Source of the DNA: an uncultured Desulfovibrio sp.
Lineage (GTDB): Bacteria > Desulfobacterota > Desulfovibrionia > Desulfovibrionales > Desulfovibrionaceae
Length of the DNA: 51,459 nucleotides
Direction: 5' to 3'
NCBI GenBank assembly: GCA_949291675.1
Contig: CASEWR010000112.1
Location: 1-51,459 of the forward strand
Each line of letters starts with the position of its first letter. Positions within the stretch are counted from its first letter, which is position 1. Shown here piece by piece: positions 27,801 to 36,400 of this stretch. Both the position numbers and the translations under genes were made by a program. Under the pieces are notes generated by a model, which was given only the letters and a program-made list of their open reading frames with translations, did no database searches and had not been told where the DNA came from.

Positions 27801-28330
27801 CGCAGCATGCTGCCCCGGGGTCAGGCGCTCTGGAAGCGGACGCAGCAACCTCTGGCACCCCGAAGGCCGGCGTCCTGAACGCTGACGCGCTGGAAGTCGA
27901 ACTGACAGCCTGGCTCAAGGAACATCTGCCCGTGCAGATGCTTCCCAGGCTCTGGTGCTTTACGGATACCCTGCCCCTGACAGCCAACGGCAAGGTGGAC
28001 AGAAAGGCTCTTGCTGCAGAGCTTGCACACCGGCAGTCCCTGGTTGTGCAGGAGAGCACGGACAAGGGACCGCAGACCCCGCTGGAGCGCCTGCTTTGCG
28101 AGCTGTGGCAGGAAGTGCTGGGCAGCCCTGTCCCTGGTGTGCAGGCCAATTTCTTCCGCCTTGGCGGAGACTCCCTCAAGGCTGTGCAGATTCTCACCAG
28201 ACTGAAGGAAAAACTGCCCGTTCCCCTGTCCCTGGCAGCCTTCTTTGCCACGCCCACTGTAGAAGGCCTGGCACAGACCATCATCGCCCGCATCAGTGCC
28301 GTCACGAGCAGGGCGTGCGGGGAGAACTGA
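24833..28330 (+). CDS. NRPS, Cy-A-T (Cys-like)
   Basis: 1165 aa. Heterocyclization domain (about 40-470) beginning PFPLSDMQQAYWIGR with Cy motif DMWATD (174-179), a full adenylation domain (A3 LTSGTTGTPKA at 690-700, A7 YRTGD, A8 GRTDFQINIGGYRLDPAE, A10 TANGKVDRK), and a carrier RLGGDS (Ser1114). The A4 region ALHHDLSVYDIF and FWNSVPAF match cysteine-activating A domains; by eye the pocket is D-L-Y-N-T-G-I-V-W-K against the Cys code D-L-Y-N-L-S-L-I-W-K. This module should add Cys and cyclize it to a thiazoline onto the acyl chain from the KS-ACP protein. No epimerase, reductase or methyltransferase. The start codon is uncertain: no clear ribosome-binding site, and the frame is open upstream. 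Confidence 0.87.
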   Translation: MLQPPPGHAALAARAAARKNRQDSPFLVSRPDERYQPFPLSDMQQAYWIGRSADLQGGGVAMQSCVELDCPALDTGRFEQALTALVERHDMLHAVVTEDGRQRVLPLPVHFPLTIRDLSALAPEEQERQIAMHAARMETWVSDLSRWPQSEVHFFLLGRNQDGTCRGVLHFRWDMWATDGRSFQILYEDLAALYLDPQAQLPPLPVTFRDYMLALQAHESSPAFQRSLRYWLKELPALPPAPVFPAVQDNGGTTGTAVKRYTAVISREETDFLVRHCAGHGLSLTALLAALYSEVTGLWSASPAFTLNMPRFNRNLHWHASLNHVMGEFATFTLVPVNLRDGNCLLERARALQKTLWNCLEHADVSGVRLLRELARSRGGLAADAMPVIFTAMPARKSSDKGVEQVLRAFGTVRATHGSTPQTTLDCQYTLFNDCLHLYWDARLSAFPPGMTDAMFAEFVRIVRCAATDAAAWTVPHLAALPEDQARVRRLRNNRPLALPDETVCMSFVRRAMADPHAPLLYDDQLCLSCGQVLTHALAVRRAVLDSISTHRVSQGHSAASSAAAGTAGAEHGDVAPLSVALLMERGWKSIVCILGIQLAGLAYLPLDCTNPGPRLHHMLRSGRACAVISEEDVRQRLDPATLARDGIVHLHAERICPAAALHCDSFAASLPAELAATAAKRTDPAYILLTSGTTGTPKAVVVSQDNVLNLCTATNATFAMTAKDRILAVTALHHDLSVYDIFAALSTGAGLVLLPGEQARDPDTWIECMLRHRVSFWNSVPAFLKLLAQRCEEKGVRLPVRIFTAGGDWVEAALPARLRAIAPDAAFYSIGGPTETTVWNIMYKVEDKLPQGWSVIPYGAATENNSYYLLDDELREVPDWVTGEMYCAGANVCLDILSDKPEQRFAVHPQTGERLYRTGDVGRFHPDGLIEILGRTDFQINIGGYRLDPAEIETTLLRHPAVERAIVVPAGQRSGHSGHVLAVFILPAPQHAAPGSGALEADAATSGTPKAGVLNADALEVELTAWLKEHLPVQMLPRLWCFTDTLPLTANGKVDRKALAAELAHRQSLVVQESTDKGPQTPLERLLCELWQEVLGSPVPGVQANFFRLGGDSLKAVQILTRLKEKLPVPLSLAAFFATPTVEGLAQTIIARISAVTSRACGEN

Positions 28331-28348
28331 AGGGAAGCTGGGGGAAAC

Positions 28349-28403
28349 CTGAAGGAGATCCTGAAGAAGATCCCGAAGGAGCGCTGAAGGAGCGCTGAAG
28401 GGA
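28349..28403 (+). repeat. Purine-rich tandem repeat upstream of C-A-MT-T gene
   Basis: Degenerate 11-12-bp units of CTGAAGGAG(A/C)(T/G)(C) repeated about five times. Several copies contain AAGGAG-like Shine-Dalgarno cores, although the nearest useful site for the next gene is GAGGAG at 28441. No gene in 28331-28454. Confidence 0.8.
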
Positions 28404-28454
28404 AGCCGAAAGCCCGCCAAAAGACCGCGAAGGAAAGCCAGAGGAGAGCTGACC

Positions 28455-31400
28455 ATGAACACACACGCACCCCTGCAGGCAGTTTCCGGGCAGAGCACTG
28501 CCCCCGGGACCGCGACGGCCAGGGACAAGGCTGCTTCTGCTCAGGGGCAGCAGGCAGCACCTGCAGACCTTGCCATGCTGGATATTGACGCCCTGGCAGG
28601 ATTGCTTGCACAGCACACGCACACTCAAGACGCTGAGCCGGACATCCCGGACATTGCCGCCTTTGCCGGGCAGGAGCCCTGCCTCTCCCTTGCCCAGGAG
28701 CGGCTGTGGTTCATGGACAGACTTGTCCCTGGCAACCCCTTCTACAATATTCCCTTTGCCTTCCGCCTTGAGGGTCCTGTGCAGGAAAAGGCTTTGTGCG
28801 CAGCCTGGCAGGACGTTGTGCAGCGCCATGAAGGACTGCGCATCAGCATTGCCGCCACAGACACAGGCACAGCCGTGGTGCGCTGCAGGCCTGCTGAAGA
28901 CTTTCCCCTGGTGGTGCAGCGCAATGTCTCCCGGGAGGGCCTGGCAAGGCTCATGCACCATGAGGCAGCCACAGGCTTTCATCTGGAAAAGGATCCCCTG
29001 CTGCGTGCCAGCCTGTGCTTTTGTGAAGACGCAGGCTGCGTGCTTGTGTTCACAGCCCATCACATTGTCTTTGACGGCTGGTCCGTCGGCATCTTCCTTG
29101 CCGATCTGAACAGGGCTTACAGTGCCCGCTGCCACAATGTCTGCCCCGACGTTGCTCCGCCTGCTGTCAGCTATTTCCAGTACGCTGCCTGGCACAGAGC
29201 CCTTGTGCAGAAAAACAGGGCAGCGCAGGCTTCCTGGTGGCAGGAACACCTGGCCAACCTGCCGGACTTTGAGCCGCAGACGGACTTTCCCAGGCCTGCT
29301 GCCCAGACCTTCCACGGTGCTGTGCACAGCCTGCACATCGACGCTGACATCACTGCTGCCATGGACGAGCTGGCAGCACGCGAGCAGGTCACGCCCTATG
29401 CGCTGTGGCTGACACTCTTTGCCCTGACTGCAGCCCGCTTTGCAGCACAGCAGGACTTTGCCATAGGCTCTTCCTTTGCCGGGCGCACCCTGCCTGCCAC
29501 CGAAGATCTGGCCGGCTTCTTTGTGGAAAACCTGACCGTACGCATGCACATTGACCCGCAGCTGACCCTGCATGAGCTGGTGCACAGGGTGCAGGAAGAA
29601 AGCCTTGCCACCATGGAGCATGCCCTCCTGCCCTTCCAGATGCTGACCGAGGCCCTTGGCAGAGAGCGCGATCTGAGCCGCAATCCCGTCTATCAGCTGG
29701 CCTTCAGCTATCAGAACATGCACACTCTGACGGACACTGCCACAGATCAGGACGGCCTGCGCCTCACTGCCCTGCCTGTGCAGGGACTGACCACGCACAT
29801 GGACCTGGAGCTGCTGGCCTGGCCGGGACGCGAGGGCATGGCATGCCAGTTCCTCTATGCCACGGATCTGTTCCAGCCTGCCACCATTGCAGCCTTTGCC
29901 GAAAGTTTCCGGGCACTTGCCACATCTCTTGCAAGGCAGGCCGAGCAGGGCGACCGTACAGCCAGACCTGTGCACAGCCTTGGCCTTGATGCAGGCCGCC
30001 TTTCCCTGAGCTTTGGCAGCAGACGCCGCCATGCCCTGCTTTCTCCCTGGCAGGACTTTGCCAGCCTGTGCGCTGCCGATCCTGATGCCGAGGCCCTGCG
30101 CGTCATCAGCTTTGCAGGCGGCACAGAACAGCTGGAACGCTTTTCCCGCAGGCAGCTGCAGGAAAAGGCTGAACAGCTGAGCAGACAGCTGCATGCAAGA
30201 GGCGTGCAGATGGGTGACGTTGTCCTGCTGTGTCTGGACCCGGGGGCGGAGCTTCTTGCCGCCATTCTGGCAGTCTGGCGCCTTGGCGCAGTCTTCACCA
30301 CCCTGGCCACGGACCATCCGGCTAGTCTTGCCCGCTGGCTGTGCGAGGATGCCAGGGTTGTCTGCGTTCTCAGCCAGCGCAGGGACTGGCAGGGAGACCC
30401 TGCCCTGCTGCTTGAGCCGGACGCAGGCAGGGCAGCAGATTCCGGTGCTCCTGCCCATGCAGACTTGTGTGCCCCTGCGGCAGAGCTTCTGCCGCCCCCT
30501 CCCGAACCAGCTCCTGAGACCTGCGTCTGCATCCTCTACACCTCCGGCTCCACAGGCAGGCCCAAGGCTGTGCGCCTGAGCGCAGCTGCCCTCTCCAACC
30601 GCCTGCACTGGATGTGGGAGCAGTTTCCCATGCAGCGCGCCGAGGTCTGCTGCCAGAAAACCTCGCCTGTCTTTGTGGACTTTCTCTGGGAAGCCCTGGG
30701 CCCGTTGCTTGCCGGCGTGCCCCTGCTCTGCCTGCCGGACAGAAAGACTGCTGATATCCCCTGGTTTTTGCAGACCCTGGAGAGGCACAAAGTCACCCGC
30801 CTTGTTCTTGTGCCCTCGCTGCTGGCCCTGATGCACCGCGTTGCCAATGGTCTGGAGGGCAGGCTCACCTCCCTGCGCATACTGACTGCAAGCGGCGAAA
30901 CCCTGCCCGGGGATCTGGCTGCAGCCACCCTGGAGCGTCTGCCTTCTCTGCGTCTGCTCAACCTCTACGGCTCCACGGAAGTCATGGGCGATGCCACCTT
31001 CCATGAGGTGCAGCATGCACAGACAGGCAGTGTCCCCATCGGCATACCCGTGCACAATACTGTGGCAGCCATCCTGGATGCCGCAGGTGCACTCCTGCCC
31101 CAGGGAGCCACAGGGCGCCTGTATGTGGCAGGCACCTGCCTGGCCACTGGCTATGGCGGTGCTGCAGCTGCCATGAACAACGTCTGGCTCACCCCTGAAC
31201 AGCATGAGGGCATCCCGGATGCTGCCTTTGCAGCCCTTGTGCGGCAGAGCGGAGAGAGCCGCTGGTTTGCTACCGGCGATCTTGCCCGCATGGACGAGCA
31301 GGGACTGCTCCATCACTGCGGCAGGGCTGACAGGCAGATCAAGCGCAGAGGCGTGCGCATTGAGCCGGAACAGATTCAGGCTGTGCTGGAACGGCATGCC

Positions 31401-33437
31401 AGGGTGGCAGAAGCCCGCGTCCTGGCAGTCACAGGCCCTGCAGGCAGTGAGCGGGAGGGCATACGCCCGGAACCGCGCCTTGTGGCCTACATTCTTCCAG
31501 CCCGGGGCGGTGCGCAGTGCAGCAGCGAGAAGGAAAGCCGTGCAGCCTGCCTGCAGCAGTGGGCCAGCCTCTATGACAGCATGTATGCCAGTGTGCGCAG
31601 ACAGGGCCATATTCTGGACAACTTCCTCATCTGGGAAAGCAGCTACACAGGCAGGCATCTGCCCGCAGAGGACATGCGCGAATGGCTCGCCGAAAGCCTT
31701 GCCTCCATCCATGCCCTTGCACCGCGCAGCGTGCTGGAAGTGGGCTGCGGCCAGGGTTTCCTGCTCATGGACCTCATCCGCAGCTGCGACAGGTACGCAG
31801 GCATTGATATTTCCCGCGAGGCCCTGGCCTGCCTTGAAGAAGTGCTTGCGCAGGAGAAGAGTCAGGAACAGAGCCTGGAGCAAAGCCCAGAGCAGGAACA
31901 GGAGCAGGGCCGGGGCCGGTACCGTGCACGCTTGAGCCTGCATGTGGGCGAAGCTGCAGATCTGTCCGTCCTGGACGGACAGGAGCCCTTTGATACCGCC
32001 ATCTTCAATTCCGTTGTGCAGTATTTTCCCGATGCTGCTTACTGCATCGAGGCCGTGCGCAAGGCTGTGGAGCACCTGGAGTATGGCGGCAGGGTCTTTC
32101 TTGGCGACATACGCAACCTGGCAGGTCTTGATCTTTTGCACCTTGCCATCCAGGCCCACCGCTGCCCGGGCACTGCCACAGCCAGGGAAGTTCTGGACAG
32201 GGCAAACAGCAGAAAGCGCCTGGAAAGCGAACTTGTGCTGGCACCTGCCTTCTGGCATGCGCTGCAGCGCCTCATTCCCCGCATTGCGGCAGTGCAGACA
32301 GCCCCCAAACGCGGCACATGCGCCAATGAGCTGACCGAGTTCCGCTATGAAGTGGTCCTGTACTGCGACACCAGCCCCTTTGTGCCCTTTGCAGGCCGGC
32401 TCCATGTCTGGGGAAGTCCCTGCCCCGGCCCGGCCTGCCAAATGACTTCTGAAACCCCTGAGTCTCCTGTTGCCCGGGCCTGCCCGGATTACCTGGATTG
32501 CCCAGATGCACTGGACGCTCTGCTGGCCGCCTTTGCCGCAGAAGAGAGCCAGTCCCTTGCCATAGCCTCCATCCCCCAGGCCCGCATTGCCCGCTACCGC
32601 GCCCTGCAGGAGCTGGCAGAAGAAAGCATGCTCAGGCAGACCCAGGACAGTCTGGAAACGCTGAAGGCACGGGCAGCCGCACAGGTGGACGCAGCACCTG
32701 CTGCCAGAGGGCTGACGCCTGAAGAACTGCACAGCCTGGCCGCACGCCACAACCTTGCCCTCTCCCTCAGCCTGGATCGCTGCGACGGCCAGAACCTCAA
32801 TGCCCTCTTCTTCCGCAATGGCGCACAGCCTCCCCTGCACGCTGTGCCCTGGCCCGGAGCAGACACAATTCTGCCCGAGCCTGCAGCCCTTGCCAGCACG
32901 CCTGCCACAAGCCGTGACGAGAGCTCCCTGCGTGCAGAGCTGCGCAGCTTCCTTGCCGCAGAGCTGCCGCAGAACATGCTGCCGGATGTGCTCATGACCG
33001 TCCCTGCCTGGCCCAGAACGCCCTCGGGCAAGATTGACTGGAAGCGCCTGCCTGCGCCGGGCACCAGGTACCTTGCCAGTGTGCAGGGCATGCAGCTGCC
33101 GTCCACAGCGGATGAAAAATGCCTGGCTGACATCTGGAAGCTGGTCATAGGCCTGGATGAGGTCAGCGTGCACGACAATTTCTTTGAAACAGGCGGCACC
33201 TCCCTGCTGCTCACGCAGGTGCATCAGCTGATCCAGACACGGCTCGGGCTTTCCTTCCCCCTGTCCGTGCTCTTCCAGTACCCGACCATTCATGGCCTCT
33301 CCGGCTGGCTTGCCGGCCGGGGCGGGAGCAGTGCAGGTGCAGCAGCCGCCGCCCCCGCAGCTTCCCGGGCTGTTGCCAGAACACGCCGGGGCAGACGTCC
33401 CCTGCGCCAGTCTCCCACCGAAGGAGGAGTATCGTGA
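28455..33437 (+). CDS. NRPS, C-A(beta-alanine-like)-MT-T
   Basis: 1660 aa. Condensation domain (about 75-510) with HHIVFDG (202-208); A domain (A3 YTSGSTGRPKA at 695-705, A8 GRADRQIKRRGVRIEPEQ); an SAM methyltransferase inserted between A8 and A10, the usual N-methyltransferase position, with SSYTGRHLP and SAM motif VLEVGCGQG starting at 1093; then A10 TPSGKIDWK and a carrier TGGTS (Ser1583). The A4 region SPVFVDFLWEALG puts V-D where most A domains have D-x. My hand-aligned pocket V-D-W-V-T-S-L-G-D-K is close to the recalled beta-alanine code V-D-W-V-I-S-L-A-D-K. With panD heading this operon, the likely unit is N-methyl-beta-alanine. Good ribosome-binding site (GAGGAG); the stop overlaps the next GTG. 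Confidence 0.88.
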   Translation: MNTHAPLQAVSGQSTAPGTATARDKAASAQGQQAAPADLAMLDIDALAGLLAQHTHTQDAEPDIPDIAAFAGQEPCLSLAQERLWFMDRLVPGNPFYNIPFAFRLEGPVQEKALCAAWQDVVQRHEGLRISIAATDTGTAVVRCRPAEDFPLVVQRNVSREGLARLMHHEAATGFHLEKDPLLRASLCFCEDAGCVLVFTAHHIVFDGWSVGIFLADLNRAYSARCHNVCPDVAPPAVSYFQYAAWHRALVQKNRAAQASWWQEHLANLPDFEPQTDFPRPAAQTFHGAVHSLHIDADITAAMDELAAREQVTPYALWLTLFALTAARFAAQQDFAIGSSFAGRTLPATEDLAGFFVENLTVRMHIDPQLTLHELVHRVQEESLATMEHALLPFQMLTEALGRERDLSRNPVYQLAFSYQNMHTLTDTATDQDGLRLTALPVQGLTTHMDLELLAWPGREGMACQFLYATDLFQPATIAAFAESFRALATSLARQAEQGDRTARPVHSLGLDAGRLSLSFGSRRRHALLSPWQDFASLCAADPDAEALRVISFAGGTEQLERFSRRQLQEKAEQLSRQLHARGVQMGDVVLLCLDPGAELLAAILAVWRLGAVFTTLATDHPASLARWLCEDARVVCVLSQRRDWQGDPALLLEPDAGRAADSGAPAHADLCAPAAELLPPPPEPAPETCVCILYTSGSTGRPKAVRLSAAALSNRLHWMWEQFPMQRAEVCCQKTSPVFVDFLWEALGPLLAGVPLLCLPDRKTADIPWFLQTLERHKVTRLVLVPSLLALMHRVANGLEGRLTSLRILTASGETLPGDLAAATLERLPSLRLLNLYGSTEVMGDATFHEVQHAQTGSVPIGIPVHNTVAAILDAAGALLPQGATGRLYVAGTCLATGYGGAAAAMNNVWLTPEQHEGIPDAAFAALVRQSGESRWFATGDLARMDEQGLLHHCGRADRQIKRRGVRIEPEQIQAVLERHARVAEARVLAVTGPAGSEREGIRPEPRLVAYILPARGGAQCSSEKESRAACLQQWASLYDSMYASVRRQGHILDNFLIWESSYTGRHLPAEDMREWLAESLASIHALAPRSVLEVGCGQGFLLMDLIRSCDRYAGIDISREALACLEEVLAQEKSQEQSLEQSPEQEQEQGRGRYRARLSLHVGEAADLSVLDGQEPFDTAIFNSVVQYFPDAAYCIEAVRKAVEHLEYGGRVFLGDIRNLAGLDLLHLAIQAHRCPGTATAREVLDRANSRKRLESELVLAPAFWHALQRLIPRIAAVQTAPKRGTCANELTEFRYEVVLYCDTSPFVPFAGRLHVWGSPCPGPACQMTSETPESPVARACPDYLDCPDALDALLAAFAAEESQSLAIASIPQARIARYRALQELAEESMLRQTQDSLETLKARAAAQVDAAPAARGLTPEELHSLAARHNLALSLSLDRCDGQNLNALFFRNGAQPPLHAVPWPGADTILPEPAALASTPATSRDESSLRAELRSFLAAELPQNMLPDVLMTVPAWPRTPSGKIDWKRLPAPGTRYLASVQGMQLPSTADEKCLADIWKLVIGLDEVSVHDNFFETGGTSLLLTQVHQLIQTRLGLSFPLSVLFQYPTIHGLSGWLAGRGGSSAGAAAAAPAASRAVARTRRGRRPLRQSPTEGGVS

Positions 33438-36400
33438 GCAAGACCTACCCGTACGATGAGCACTGCATTGCCGTCATCGGCATGGCTGCCAGGCTGCCCG
33501 GAGCAGACAGTGTCCAGGCCTTCTGGGACAACCTTGTGGCAGGCCGCCAGAGCATGGAGCCCATTCCTGACGACATCCTGGCTGCAGGGCTGCATGCCGC
33601 ACTTCGCCATGAGCCGGACTACGTGGCCATGCGCAGCAGCCTTGCGGACTTTGATCTCTTTGACGCAGAATTCTTCGGCTTCTCGCCCAGGGACGCCAGC
33701 ATCATGGACCCGCAGCACAGACTGGTGCTCGAATACGCCTGGCGGGCCTTTGAAAACGCTGGCTATGTGCCCGGTGACACAGACGGCCTGCGCACCGGCG
33801 TCTATGCCAGTTCGGACATGAGCGGCTATCTCACCGGCTGCCTCTATCACCATATTCTCTCCGGTGCCGTTGATGTCACCGAGGCCGTCATCGGCTGCGA
33901 CAAGGACTATCTGGCCACCCGCATTGCCTACAAATGCAACCTGCACGGTCCTGCCATGGCCGTGCAGTCCTCCTGCTCCTCCTCGCTGTTGAGCGTGCAT
34001 ACAGCCTGCCAGGCCCTGCTTGCCGACGAATGCGACCGCGCCCTGGTCACTGCCTGCACTGTCATGCTGCCGGAAAACCTGGGCTATATCTACCTGCCCG
34101 GCGGCATGCGCTCCCCGGACGGACGCTGCCGCCCCTATGATGCAGGGGCAAACGGCACCATCTTTGCCAACGGCGTGCTGGCTGTGCTGCTCAAGCGCCT
34201 TGCTGACGCTGTGCACGACAGGGACACAATCCTTGCTGTGGTCAGGGCCACGGCAGCCTCCAATGACGGCTGCGACAAGGTCGGCTACACAGCGCCGAGC
34301 ATCCATGGCCAGGCCATGGCCATATCCTCAGCCCTGGAGCTGGCAGGTGTGGACCCTGCTGATGTGGATTTTGTGGAAGGCCACGGCACTGCCACTCCCC
34401 TTGGCGATCCCATTGAAGTGGCTGCCCTGCACAGGGCCTATGCCGGCGACACAACCAGTCAGGCCAGAGAACCCCGGGCAAAGCCCATCCTTCTCGGCTC
34501 GCTCAAGGGCAATATCGGCCATCTTGATGCTGCTGCGGGCCTGGCCAGCTTTGCCAAGGCAAGCCTCTGCCTGCATCACCGCACCTTCCCCGGCACTGCC
34601 AATTTCGAGCGTCCCAATCCGGCCTTCGGCGACCTTGCCCCCTTTGCCGTCTCAGGCAGCACGGTCAGGCTGCCCGAAACAGGCTGCCTGCTCGGCGGGG
34701 TCAGTGCCTTCGGCATCGGCGGCACCAATGTCCATGCCATTTTGCAAAGTGCCCCGGACAGACCCCAGCGCACCCCAAAAACAGGGCGCCTGCCCCTTCT
34801 CTTTTCCGCACACAATGAAGAGGCCTTTGCAAAGACACAAGCCGGGCTTCGCACCTTTTTGCACACACAGGCCAGCCAGGAGGAGACCAGCACCCATGCC
34901 GGGCCATACTTTGCCGATACTGCTGCCACCCTTGCCAGGGGCCGCAAGGCACAGCCTGTACGCGGCAGTGTCACTGCCGCCTCCCATGCCGATGCTGCAG
35001 CCCTGCTTGCAGACGATATCCTGCCCCGCTGTGTGTCAGAAACAGACTGCCCCCTGGCCTTCCTCTTCCCTGGCCAGGGCAATCTGCACCCGGACATGGC
35101 CCGCTCCTTTTACGCGCAGGAAGAAGGCTTTCGCAGCGCATTCAGGGAGCTGAACACCATCTGCACAGCAGCCGCAGGGCCGGATCTGGAAAAGCTTCTG
35201 ACACAGTGCTGGAACGGGGAGGAGGCAGCCAGGGCTGCCCTGTGCCGCACAGACACTGCCCAGCCCCTGCTCTTTGCCCTGGAGCTCTCCCTGGCCAGGC
35301 TGCTCATGCAGCGCGGTGTGACCCCTGACTGCCTCATCGGCCACAGCCTTGGCGAATACACTGCAGCCTGCATTGCAGGCGTCTTCTCCCCTGAAGACGG
35401 CATGCGTCTTGTCACACAGCGCGGCGCGCTCATGCAGACTGCGCCGCAGGGCAGAATGCTGGTCGTCTCCCTGCATCCTTCCAGGGTACGCGATGTGCTC
35501 GGCCCTGCCTTTGCCGGCGTGGAGATTTCCCTCATCAACAGTGCCGCCAACTGCGTGCTTACCGGCGACGATGCCGCCCTGGAGGCCTGCGCGCGCATTG
35601 TGGCAGAGCACGGCCAGCGCGCCACCTGGCTTGCGACCTCCCATGCCTTCCATTCGGCCAGCATGGAACCTGTCATGGATGCCTTTGGCGAGCTTGTGGC
35701 AGGCCTGACGCTTCATGCGCCAGAGATTCCTGTGGTGAGCAATCTGACCGGCACCTGGGCAGGGGCAGAGATGGCCACTGCAGACTACTGGGTCAGACAT
35801 CTGCGCAGCACTGTGCAGTTTGCCAGAGGCCTTGCCACACTGCGCACCAGGGTTACGACCGGTATCGAGGCAGGTCCGGGCAATGTGCTGCGCTCCCTGG
35901 CCACCCAGCAGCCCGGGGACAAGCTGCGCGTTGTGCCTGGCCTGGATCCCCTGAAATCCGCCACTGGGACTGCTGAGCGCTGCCTTGCCGACATTGCCGC
36001 AGAGTGCTGGCTGCAGGGAGCAGGGATTGACTGGGATGCCTTTTTTGCACCCTGTGAGCCCTGGCGCTGCCCTGTGCCGGAAACAGTCTTCACGCCCAGG
36101 CGCTACTGGATTGCACCTGGTGCTGCAGTGCAGGTGCAGGGCCAGGCCGAATGCGTGCAGCTGCCGGACATGCAGGACAACAGCGGAGCAGAATCAGGCT
36201 CAGGCCCGGGAAAATACGCCCGCAGCTGCCGTACAGCCTATGCACAGGCTGGCACAGAGGTGGAGCGCATCCTGGTCAGCCTCTGGGAAGAGCTGCTCTT
36301 CATGGATCAGGTGGGCATTGACGATGATTTTGTGGAGCTGGGCGGCAATTCCATTCAGGTCATGCAGATGGTCCGCCAGGCAGCTGGCCTTGGGCTGAGC

